Virus record (IMG/VR): IMGVR_UViG_3300037042_002661
Span: 1 to 31,192 of that record
Source of the DNA: a virus
Reading direction: 5' to 3' (one strand)
Length of the DNA stretch: 31,192 bases
Shown here: positions 25,778 through 31,192 of the stretch, one piece after another
Layout: each line of letters opens with the position of its first letter
Position numbering within the stretch: position 1 is the first letter of the stretch
Made by a program: the position numbers and the translations under genes
The notes under the pieces: generated by a model
Databases searched by the model: none
What the model was told of the DNA's origin: nothing
What the model saw: only the letters and a program-made list of their open reading frames with translations

Positions 25778-25818
25778 TGCAAATATATTTGCAAAGGTGA
25801 CAAGTAGTATGGCATAAT
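25778..25818 (+). promoter_or_regulatory. Perfect 16-bp palindrome over a promoter -35
   Basis: tgcaaatatatttgca (25778-25793) is a perfect palindrome. Its right half overlaps TTGCAA (25789-25794), which is 18 bp from CATAAT (25813-25818). A repressor or initiator bound here would control the early genes. Half-sites of the same TTTGCA type occur at 25465, 25513 and 25587. Confidence 0.5.
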
Positions 25819-25847
25819 ACTGACATGAAGTAAAAAACAGGAGCCCA

Positions 25848-25857
25848 AACCTAGGTT
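25848..25857. repeat. 10-bp palindrome
   Basis: aacctaggtt is a perfect palindrome about 30 nt downstream of the CATAAT box, in the leader of the early genes. Confidence 0.4.
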
Positions 25858-25876
25858 GAGATTAGTAACAATTTAG

Positions 25877-25890
25877 AAGTGAATTCACTT
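25877..25890. repeat. 14-bp palindrome
   Basis: aagtgaattcactt is a perfect palindrome in the same leader; a further partial copy (gtgaat) lies 5 bp downstream. It could be a protein site or a short RNA hairpin. Confidence 0.45.
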
Positions 25891-25910
25891 TGATGTGAAT
25901 AGAACGCTAA

Positions 25911-26024
25911 ATGACCTACAAACCATTATTATTAATGGTTGGGGCAACTGTCGCTTTAGTCGTGTATCTGTTGAATGGAGAAGGCTTTAGCCACTTCAGA
26001 AAAAATATTACTGTCATCAATTAA
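25911..26024 (+). CDS. Possible small membrane protein (37 aa)
   Basis: A 37-codon frame with a hydrophobic segment PLLLMVGATVALVVYLL at residues 5-21, preceded by a Lys and followed by a polar, basic tail (GEGFSHFRKN). The composition is that of a genuine single-pass peptide and less AT-biased than the surrounding DNA. It ends 17 bp before the first early gene. No good ribosome site precedes the ATG, and a perfect 8-bp hairpin (25921-25940) lies in its first codons, so expression is uncertain. It may instead be a structured leader. Confidence 0.35.
   Translation: MTYKPLLLMVGATVALVVYLLNGEGFSHFRKNITVIN
25921..25940. repeat. 8-bp hairpin with 4-nt loop
   Basis: aaccatta (25921-25928) and taatggtt (25933-25940) are perfect complements around ttat. 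It overlaps the first codons of the possible 37-residue protein and could mask the internal ATG at 25935. Confidence 0.5.
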
Positions 26025-26041
26025 ATAAAAGGAATACTAAA

Positions 26042-26437
26042 ATGACGAAAACACTATACATAGAGGATATACTCGACGCAGTGGTAAACACAGATATTGA
26101 AACAATAGTAAACGACGCTATTTACAACATGCCCAGTTATACTCGCAATGGCGACATTCTAGATTATGTCGAAATTGATGAGTTTAGAGAATATGCCTTG
26201 ACGGAAATTCACCAAGTAATTAATTATAACGGTAAGGAGATTAAGGCAATGGAATATCTAAAGAAGCATGATATTTCATTACTCGAAAGTCTAGAAATCG
26301 CGCGAGATTATGGCTATAAAATTAACGATCTAAGTAGTGACGTGCTGGCAGAATTGTTACACCAACACAAAATAGAGATGTGTCTGGAAAAGATTATAAC
26401 TAAATTAAAAAAGAACTATTATACACTACGCATATAA
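26042..26437 (+). CDS. Early hypothetical protein (131 aa), acidic
   Basis: First clear gene of the rightward arm, with an AAGGA ribosome site. The N-terminal 60 residues are acidic (ILDAVVNTDIETIVNDA, then GDILDYVEIDEFREYAL) and the C-terminal third is helical and basic. No domain recognised. First early genes of phages often act on host proteins; that is only a positional hint. Base composition is slightly less AT-rich than the replication genes. Confidence 0.65.
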   Translation: MTKTLYIEDILDAVVNTDIETIVNDAIYNMPSYTRNGDILDYVEIDEFREYALTEIHQVINYNGKEIKAMEYLKKHDISLLESLEIARDYGYKINDLSSDVLAELLHQHKIEMCLEKIITKLKKNYYTLRI

Positions 26438-26448
26438 CAGAGGTTGCA

Positions 26449-26949
26449 ATGAATAAAATAACAATACAAGAATTTAAAAAAATAGTTAGTACACAACTTA
26501 AAAAATACGGCCGCGAAAGCTATTCAATAAAACGAACGAATACCAATGCCCTTACCGTTCAAATAAAAGATATAATAAACTTCAAAGATATGGAATATAT
26601 ACAAAAAATGGCAGGTGAACATACCGGACCAAATCACGATTCCCAATCTGATTACTTTGAACATCGCACAAATATTCAAGGTATTAATTATTGCTCCATT
26701 GACTACGATTGGGGATCTGCTAAAATACATAATGCAGTTGACGAATTTATAAATAACTCAGAGTTGAAAGAGTTAGAAAAATCTACACTGTACACAATCG
26801 TTAGTGACAAAAGTTATAATAAAAAATGGAATACCAGAACAATTGCATTTAATATTTTAAGTGGAGAATATACCAAAGTACTGTCATTCCAAACGTATAA
26901 AAGAAATGACGATACCCCCATCATTTTTATTAATTTAATTAACACATAA
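26449..26949 (+). CDS. Early hypothetical protein (166 aa)
   Basis: Residues 8-60 read FKKIVSTQLKKYGRESYSIK then ALTVQIKD, followed by a GEHTGPNHDSQSD stretch. This order (helix, then SVK-type strand, then a strand with W/I and D) faintly recalls the LPD29-type domain found in plasmid and phage accessory proteins. I would not rely on that. AGAGG ribosome site, 11-nt gap from the previous gene. Confidence 0.6.
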   Translation: MNKITIQEFKKIVSTQLKKYGRESYSIKRTNTNALTVQIKDIINFKDMEYIQKMAGEHTGPNHDSQSDYFEHRTNIQGINYCSIDYDWGSAKIHNAVDEFINNSELKELEKSTLYTIVSDKSYNKKWNTRTIAFNILSGEYTKVLSFQTYKRNDDTPIIFINLINT

Positions 26950-26969
26950 CAATAAAGAAAGAAAACAAA

Positions 26970-27245
26970 ATGAAAAAAAAACAATTTGAAGTCCATATAT
27001 GCTATGACTATATTTATTCAATTCATGATATTTCGACACTGCCAAACGCAAAAATAATACATGACTTTGAAAATGGGGCAAAAATAATATTAAAAAAACA
27101 TAACACCTCTTTACTATTTTCAATAATCATATCAGCTGAAACAATTTCAGATGCCCTAAAATTGGCGGAGGATGTATATAAAACCTCTGTAGCAATTGCA
27201 GATGCCGTAAAATTGGCTCAAGATGCAAAGGATCTTCAATCATGA
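26970..27245 (+). CDS. Early hypothetical protein (91 aa)
   Basis: The N-terminal half is beta-prone. The C-terminal half contains a duplicated motif, SDALKLAEDV and ADAVKLAQDA, that would form two amphipathic helices. The same duplication is visible in the DNA as gatgccctaaaattgg and gatgccgtaaaattgg. No family recognised. Confidence 0.55.
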   Translation: MKKKQFEVHICYDYIYSIHDISTLPNAKIIHDFENGAKIILKKHNTSLLFSIIISAETISDALKLAEDVYKTSVAIADAVKLAQDAKDLQS

Positions 27246-27466
27246 TAATAAAATTTATTAAACGAAAATTATTAATTAGAGCTAAAATAAAATATATTTA
27301 TTCGCAATGGCTCAAAGGAAAAGATTTCGATAACTCCAGTCTTTTCGAATATATAAAATTACGTAAAAAATATAATTTTAAAAATGAATTAAATGAGGCC
27401 GATTTTAATTTAGTATTAAAAAAAGTCCAGCTAAAAATAAATTGTATAAACTGGGATGGGGAATAA
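27242..27466 (+). CDS. Early hypothetical protein (74 aa), basic
   Basis: A Lys/Ile-rich, helical protein starting with an ATGA overlap on the previous stop. The N-terminus (FIKRKLLIRAKIKYIYSQWL) is strongly basic and amphipathic. No family recognised. Confidence 0.55.
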   Translation: MIIKFIKRKLLIRAKIKYIYSQWLKGKDFDNSSLFEYIKLRKKYNFKNELNEADFNLVLKKVQLKINCINWDGE

Positions 27467-27467
27467 A

Positions 27468-27650
27468 ATGTGTATAATATCTAAACAAATTGATGCATAT
27501 TGCGATATTGACGACCGAGAAAAATGTCCATTGTGCTCGCATTATAGAAAAGAATTTTGCGATACATGTTACATATGCGTAGATTGTAATGTTGAGAATA
27601 GCGGTTGCGAGTGTGAAGATATAGAAAATTTAAATGTTGATTGTTTATAA
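27468..27650 (+). CDS. Cys-rich small protein, likely zinc-binding
   Basis: A 60-residue protein with 11 Cys. Three C-x2-C pairs (20/23, 31/34, 37/40) and a C-x-C (47/49) suggest one or two zinc sites. The ATG at 27468 is preferred to one at 27456 because GGGGAA is better placed. Small zinc proteins in early phage operons often bind host factors or nucleic acid; the target is unknown. Confidence 0.6.
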   Translation: MCIISKQIDAYCDIDDREKCPLCSHYRKEFCDTCYICVDCNVENSGCECEDIENLNVDCL

Positions 27651-27664
27651 AAAGGATTAATAAA

Positions 27665-28072
27665 ATGACTAGAGAAGAAATTATATTTGCATATCAATGT
27701 GGACATCGTGATTTTAATAATTTAGATTTAGGCGGAATTGACTTAAGCGGTGTTAACTTATGGGATGCGGACTTTAGCTCGGCTTACTTAGAAGATGCTA
27801 ATTTATACGGTGCCAACTTAGGCAAAGCTAACTTTAGCTTTGCATACTTATATCAAGCGGAATTAAACGCGTCTGACATAAGCGAGGCTAACTTTAGCAA
27901 TGCATACTTACAAGAGGCATTCTTATGGGAAACTAATTTAAGCGATGCTAATTTATACGGGGCCAACTTAATCGGGGCTTTCGTATACAAAGCCCAAATA
28001 AATAAAAAATATAAATACTTACTATCGCAACACCAACAAGAACAATGTATTTTTAATGACTGGGGTTTTTAA
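27665..28072 (+). CDS. Pentapeptide-repeat protein
   Basis: A 135-residue protein, of which about residues 16-112 are pentapeptide repeats of the A-(D/N)-(L/F)-x-x type, for example LYGANLGKANFSFAYL. Such repeats form a right-handed quadrilateral beta helix. Qnr and MfpA members mimic DNA and bind gyrase; many others have no known role. The 15-bp period is visible in the DNA, and composition here is less AT-rich. The ATG at 27665 follows AAAGGA. It sits just before the recombination genes. Confidence 0.88.
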   Translation: MTREEIIFAYQCGHRDFNNLDLGGIDLSGVNLWDADFSSAYLEDANLYGANLGKANFSFAYLYQAELNASDISEANFSNAYLQEAFLWETNLSDANLYGANLIGAFVYKAQINKKYKYLLSQHQQEQCIFNDWGF

Positions 28073-28089
28073 TGAAAAGGATTAATTAA

Positions 28090-28860
28090 ATGACTGATGA
28101 AGAATACTTTAATAATACAGCAATGTCACAATCTAAAATAAAAATATTGCTTGAAAGCCCCAGATTGTTTTATTTTAAACATATTCTTAATATTGATATG
28201 GATGATAAGAACGGGGCATCTATGCAATTTGGCAACTGTTTAGACTTGGCGTTAACTGAACCAGATAAATATAAAGAGCTTAAAATTAAAAATACTAAAA
28301 CTACGTCATTGCAAGGATATATAACTAAAGAATGGCAAATTAAAATAGATAAAATGATTAATGAACTTGATAACTATATATTTGAAGATGATTATTTTAA
28401 TGGCGTTACATATAAAAAAATAACTCAATCATGTACAATGCAAGATAAGTTGTTTTATAACTATAATGATATAGATTGGAAAGCCAAATTTGATTTATTA
28501 TCGATACAAAATAAACTTATTATTGATATAAAATCTACAAGATCAATAACAGAAAAAGATTTTATAAAAGATTTTTATAAATTTGGTTATCATATTCAAG
28601 CCGGTAGCTATTCAATAGCATTTAATGAAGTATATAAAAAAGGTTATCCAGTTATTTATTATATTGGGATAAGTACTGTCACAGGAGAAATATTCGTACT
28701 CCAATGCACTGAAGATATAATACAATATGGAATACACAAAATAAATAAAGGGTGTGAATTATATAAATACTATAATAACAATAACTTGTGGCTAAAGCAA
28801 AATAATATAGTTAAACTACAATTACCAGAATGGTTAAAAAAAGGAAATATAAATGAATAA
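28090..28860 (+). CDS. RecE-like PD-(D/E)xK exonuclease
   Basis: A 256-residue nuclease of the RecE/Cas4-like group. The start YFNNTAMSQSKIKILLESP is typical. Then come KAKFD with Asp 135, IIDIKST with Asp 146 and Lys 148, and YHIQAGSY with Gln 170, which together form the active site. It would degrade the 5' strand of DNA ends to expose single strands for RecT. The AAAGGA site precedes it and the recT start overlaps its last 8 nt. Confidence 0.82.
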   Translation: MTDEEYFNNTAMSQSKIKILLESPRLFYFKHILNIDMDDKNGASMQFGNCLDLALTEPDKYKELKIKNTKTTSLQGYITKEWQIKIDKMINELDNYIFEDDYFNGVTYKKITQSCTMQDKLFYNYNDIDWKAKFDLLSIQNKLIIDIKSTRSITEKDFIKDFYKFGYHIQAGSYSIAFNEVYKKGYPVIYYIGISTVTGEIFVLQCTEDIIQYGIHKINKGCELYKYYNNNNLWLKQNNIVKLQLPEWLKKGNINE

Positions 28861-29782
28861 TAAATTAACAACTGAAAATAAACAATTAACAATAGCAGAT
28901 AAGTATAATAACTTAATTAATGAACTGGAAAATAAAAAAGCTGAATTTATGGCATCATTGCCCAATGGGTTGAATTACGATAAATTCGTAAGTGTAATTA
29001 AAACAGCAATGATAAGTGTACCAGATATGGTAAATTCAGATAGACAATCATTTATCGTAGCATGTCTACAATGCGCGCGAGATGGACTAATACCAGATGG
29101 TAAAGAGTCTGCACTTGTAGCATTTAAAGGCAAAGTTACATATATGCCAATGATTAAAGGATTAATAAAGAAACTACATGCTACTAACTTAATTAATTCG
29201 ATATCGGCTAATATTGTATACGCTAATGATGAGTTCGAGTATATACTTGGTGACGATGAGAAAATAATACATAAGCCTAATCTTAATAACCATGGCGAAA
29301 TAACCGGCGTATACATTATAATTAAAACAAAAACTAATGGCATATATAGAGAATTTATGACATTCAACGAAATAGAAAAGATTAGAAAATTATCAAATAA
29401 CAAAGCCGGCACGTTCTGGAATAATCACTGGGGGGAAATGGCAAAAAAAACGGTAATGCGTAGATTATTAAAACTAATGCCAATGGATGATAATATGATA
29501 CAAGTTATCAATAATGATGATGAATTTAATTCAGATGATATTATTGAACAAAAAAGGTTTATACCAATTGAAGATAATTGCGATACATTACCTACAGAAC
29601 TAGAACCAGATTATATAACCGAACTTAAACATAATTTTATTATGGCTATTAATGAAGAAAGGATTAGCGATGAGCTAGAAAAATATATAAATAATTTATT
29701 AGAAAATAATGAGATAACCCCAATAAATAAAAAGCTATCATTAACATTAATTGAACGATTGAAAGGAAATAACAATGTATAA
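28853..29782 (+). CDS. recT: RecT single-strand annealing protein
   Basis: A 309-residue RecT-family recombinase. The family patterns SFIVACLQCARDGLIPDGKE, KGKVTYMPMIKGLIKKL and WGEMAKKTVMRRLLKLMP are present in the right order. The C-terminal third is acidic and variable, as usual. It anneals single strands made by the RecE-like nuclease, supporting recombination-dependent replication and repair of phage ends. It overlaps both neighbours by 8 nt, showing a tight nuclease-annealase-SSB operon. Confidence 0.92.
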   Translation: MNNKLTTENKQLTIADKYNNLINELENKKAEFMASLPNGLNYDKFVSVIKTAMISVPDMVNSDRQSFIVACLQCARDGLIPDGKESALVAFKGKVTYMPMIKGLIKKLHATNLINSISANIVYANDEFEYILGDDEKIIHKPNLNNHGEITGVYIIIKTKTNGIYREFMTFNEIEKIRKLSNNKAGTFWNNHWGEMAKKTVMRRLLKLMPMDDNMIQVINNDDEFNSDDIIEQKRFIPIEDNCDTLPTELEPDYITELKHNFIMAINEERISDELEKYINNLLENNEITPINKKLSLTLIERLKGNNNV

Positions 29783-30119
29783 AATACAACTAACTGGAAT
29801 ACTCGGACGAGATATAGAACCAAAGAAAAATAAAACAGGTGGAACATTTTACACTACAAGTATTGCAGTTAAAAAAGGATTTAGTAAAGATGAACAAACA
29901 GAGTGGGTAAACCTTATATTTAACGAAAAAGCTGAAAATGCAGCACCATATTTATTGAAAGGAACTAAATTATTATTGGAGGGAACACCGTCAATTAATA
30001 CTTATGAGAAAGATGGTAAGACAATAGCTAATATGCAAGTATCAGTATACTCTTTCGAATTCATAGGAGATAAAAAAACTCAAGATACATCATTAACAGA
30101 AGATAAAATACCATTTTAA
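29775..30119 (+). CDS. ssb: Single-stranded DNA-binding protein
   Basis: A 114-residue OB-fold SSB. The start MYKIQLTGILGRDIEPKKN, the segment FYTTSIAV, then WVNLIFNEKAENAAPYLLKG and NMQVSVYSFEF match the family. The C-terminus ends in DKIPF, close to the DDIPF tip that recruits partners, so host SSB-binding proteins may be engaged. The C-terminal linker is very short. AAAGGA site; overlaps recT by 8 nt. Confidence 0.92.
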   Translation: MYKIQLTGILGRDIEPKKNKTGGTFYTTSIAVKKGFSKDEQTEWVNLIFNEKAENAAPYLLKGTKLLLEGTPSINTYEKDGKTIANMQVSVYSFEFIGDKKTQDTSLTEDKIPF

Positions 30120-30132
30120 AAAGGAGCACATT

Positions 30133-30501
30133 ATGGAACAATTACAACAATTAATGAAACTTATGGAAGTTTTAAATGTTAAAAATACTTCGAAAAATAA
30201 AATCGATGATTATTTTATTAATAAAAAAGTTATTATCAGAACGCATTCGGCAGGGGTACACTATGGTGAACTAATAGAAAAAGACGGAAAAGAGGTTATT
30301 CTTAAAAACTCTAGGAGGCTGTGGTACTGGGAAACTGCTAACAAAGGCATCTCACTTAGCGAAGTAGCCCTTGCTGGGGTGAGTGGTAATAGTAAAATAT
30401 GCGGTACTCTCGATTTGCTTTGGCTAGAAGCTATTGAGATTATCCCTTGTGCAATTAATAGTATTAATTCAATTGAGGGGCAACATGAGTATAGAGCATA
30501 G
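30133..30501 (+). CDS. Conserved small phage protein (VIIRTHSAGVHYG family)
   Basis: A 122-residue protein with KKVIIRTHSAGVHYGELIEK at about 30-49, RRLWYWE at about 55-63, a Ser/Ala/Gly-rich centre, and LEAIEIIPC near the end. I recall this pattern from many tailed phages (DUF6948-type); no function is known to me. A strong AAAGGAG site follows the SSB stop by a few bases. The last 14 codons (NSINSIEGQHEYRA) lie in the repeat that also precedes each later glycine-repeat gene. Confidence 0.75.
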   Translation: MEQLQQLMKLMEVLNVKNTSKNKIDDYFINKKVIIRTHSAGVHYGELIEKDGKEVILKNSRRLWYWETANKGISLSEVALAGVSGNSKICGTLDLLWLEAIEIIPCAINSINSIEGQHEYRA

Positions 30502-30510
30502 GGTAAATAG
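30457..30510 (+). repeat. Copy A of the array's joining repeat
   Basis: This stretch spans the last codons of the conserved phage protein and the ribosome site and first codons of the first glycine-repeat gene. It matches the 83-bp copies at 30755-30837 and 31110-31192 closely in its last 54 bases (for example the gaggggcaacatgagtat core), with a few differences. Confidence 0.9.
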
Positions 30511-30760
30511 CTATGGCAATGGCTATGGCTATGGCGATGGCAGGGGCGATGGCAGGGGCTATGGCGATGGCAAGGGCTCTGGCAAGGGCTATGGCAACGG
30601 CAAGGGCTATGGCAATGGCTATGGCTATGGCGATGGCAGGGGCGATGGCAGGGGCTATGGCGATGGCAAGGGCTCTGGCAAGGGCTATGGCAACGGCAAG
30701 GGCTATGGCGATGGCTTTGGCTCTGGCGGTGGCAAGGGCAACGGCAAGGGCTATGGCTAA
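30485..30760 (+). CDS. Glycine-repeat (X-Gly)n protein, copy 1 (basic)
   Basis: A 91-residue protein that starts MSIEHRVN behind a GAGGGG site and then alternates Gly with Y, N, D, R, K, S or F. Two identical 32-residue blocks are encoded by a perfect 96-bp duplication. About 13 Lys/Arg stand against 8 Asp/Glu, so it is net positive. Low-complexity, probably unfolded, with regularly spaced Tyr. The start region overlaps the end of the previous gene by 17 nt. No function known to me. Confidence 0.7.
   Translation: MSIEHRVNSYGNGYGYGDGRGDGRGYGDGKGSGKGYGNGKGYGNGYGYGDGRGDGRGYGDGKGSGKGYGNGKGYGDGFGSGGGKGNGKGYG
30515..30706 (+). repeat. Perfect 96-bp tandem duplication
   Basis: Bases 30515-30610 and 30611-30706 are identical. 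Each unit is sixteen 6-bp steps of GGC plus one codon. Identity with no silent change indicates very recent duplication or ongoing homogenisation. Confidence 0.95.
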
Positions 30761-30837
30761 TTAATAATTATCATGTCGAATAATAGTATTAATTTAATTG
30801 AGGGGCAACATGAGTATAGAGCATAAGGTTAATAGAT
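30755..30837 (+). repeat. Copy B of the 83-bp joining repeat
   Basis: Identical over 83 bp to 31110-31192. It runs from the last codons of one glycine-repeat gene through a short spacer, a GAGGGG ribosome site and the first nine codons of the next. In one frame it keeps a fossil NSINLIEGQHEYRA plus stop (30782-30826), the 3' end of the gene at 30133-30501. Confidence 0.95.
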
Positions 30838-31115
30838 CTGGCTACGGCTATGGCGATGGCGATGACTATGGCAATGGCGATGGCTCTGGCGATGGCTATG
30901 GCTATGGCGATGGCGATGGCTCTGGCAATGGCGATGGCGATGGCAGGGGCTTAGGCGATGGCGATGGCGATGGCGATGGCTCTGGCAGTGGCTATGGCGA
31001 TGGCTCTGGCAAGGGCTATGGCTTTGGCAAGGGCGATGACTATGGCAATGGCGATGGCGATGGCTCTGGCTTTGGCGATGGCGATGGCGATGGCGATGGC
31101 TCTGGCGATGGCTAA
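30810..31115 (+). CDS. Glycine-repeat (X-Gly)n protein, copy 2 (acidic)
   Basis: A 101-residue protein that starts MSIEHKVNRSG and continues as X-Gly with X mostly Asp (23 Asp), then Y, S, N and a few K/R/F. About 24 acidic against 5 basic residues give a strongly negative charge, opposite to copy 1. Two DDYGN stretches arise where one GGC became GAC. Same ribosome site as copy 1. Function unknown; start and ribosome site conservation argue that it is translated. Confidence 0.7.
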   Translation: MSIEHKVNRSGYGYGDGDDYGNGDGSGDGYGYGDGDGSGNGDGDGRGLGDGDGDGDGSGSGYGDGSGKGYGFGKGDDYGNGDGDGSGFGDGDGDGDGSGDG

Positions 31116-31192
31116 TTAATAATTATCATGTCGAATAATAGTATTAATTTAATTGAGGGGCAACATGAGTATAGAGCATAAGGTTAATAGAT
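31110..31192 (+). repeat. Copy C of the 83-bp joining repeat
   Basis: Exact copy of 30755-30837, ending at the window edge. Period between B and C is 355 bp. It also carries the fossil NSINLIEGQHEYRA reading (31137-31181). Confidence 0.95.
31165..31192 (+). CDS. Glycine-repeat (X-Gly)n protein, copy 3, 5' end only
   Basis: ATG behind GAGGGGCAAC followed by MSIEHKVNR, identical to the start of copy 2, then the window ends. The fragment at positions 2-88 is probably the other end of this or a further copy. The open frame and shared ribosome site support it as a gene cut by the contig break. Confidence 0.65.

Larger units (their letters stand above)
24973..26041. other. Control region between the two divergent arms
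   Basis: About 1.07 kb with no long reading frame on either strand. It is extremely AT-rich at the left, with long A and T tracts at 25031-25055 and 25125-25150. It holds one leftward and up to three rightward promoter candidates, at least eight dyads, and five copies of TTTGCA or its complement between 25465 and 25793. The right 200 bp is less AT-rich and may encode a small membrane protein. The make-up fits early promoters, operators and perhaps the replication origin. Confidence 0.6.

Noticed and set aside
24973-26041. Lysogeny module or attachment site
   Set aside because: No integrase or recognisable CI/Cro repressor in the window; dyads alone do not indicate lysogeny.
30513-30764. Met-Ala repeat frame through the glycine array
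   Set aside because: GGCNNN repeats keep other frames open by composition. The glycine frame has the conserved ribosome site and MSIEH start.

Overview
The window looks like a nearly complete genome of a short-tailed (podovirus-like, T7-type virion) bacteriophage. It is very AT-rich throughout, except for a glycine-codon repeat array at its two ends. Lipobox and inner-membrane spanin genes point to a Gram-negative host, and strong AGGA-type ribosome binding sites precede most genes. I cannot name the host beyond an AT-rich Gram-negative bacterium. I see no integrase, DNA polymerase, RNA polymerase, reverse transcriptase, tRNA or CRISPR array.

Layout. A gene-poor control region of about 1.07 kb (24973-26041) splits the genome into two divergent arms. 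The leftward arm (24972 down to 6845, minus strand) is the virion and late arm. In transcription order it carries small and large terminase, two small proteins, portal, a Bbp19-like small protein, scaffold, an S74-type tail fibre, major capsid protein, a modular collar protein, a small decoration-like protein, tail tubular proteins A and B, three internal virion proteins, a possible papain-like protein, and small membrane proteins including a holin candidate. The rightward arm (26042 to 31192, continuing at 1-6844 if the molecule is circular) starts with small early genes of unknown function, a Cys-rich protein and a pentapeptide-repeat protein. A RecE-like nuclease, RecT and SSB cassette follows, then a small conserved phage protein and the glycine-repeat genes. 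After the junction come the spanins, a replication block (winged-helix proteins, DnaB/RecA-like ATPase, Toprim primase, SF2 helicase, VRR-NUC nuclease), a GH19 endolysin and an HNH protein. The two arms converge at 6844/6845 with no bases between the stop codons.

How the genes fit together. Primase and helicases but no polymerase imply use of the host replisome. RecE/RecT/SSB could build concatemers, which the terminase packages into a capsid made by portal, scaffold and major capsid protein. Lysis functions are split among three places: spanins near 242-816, endolysin at 6037-6600, and holin candidates on the opposite strand at 6845-7543.

The most unusual feature is the array of (X-Gly)n genes at 30485-31192 and 1-88. 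At least three copies are joined by an 83-bp perfect repeat. The first copy is net basic and the second strongly acidic. All use GGC glycine codons unlike the rest of the genome. Each later copy carries a fossil of the 3' end of the upstream gene, which shows how the array grew. The control region, with several dyads and promoter-like sites and a possible 37-residue membrane protein, is the second place to look.
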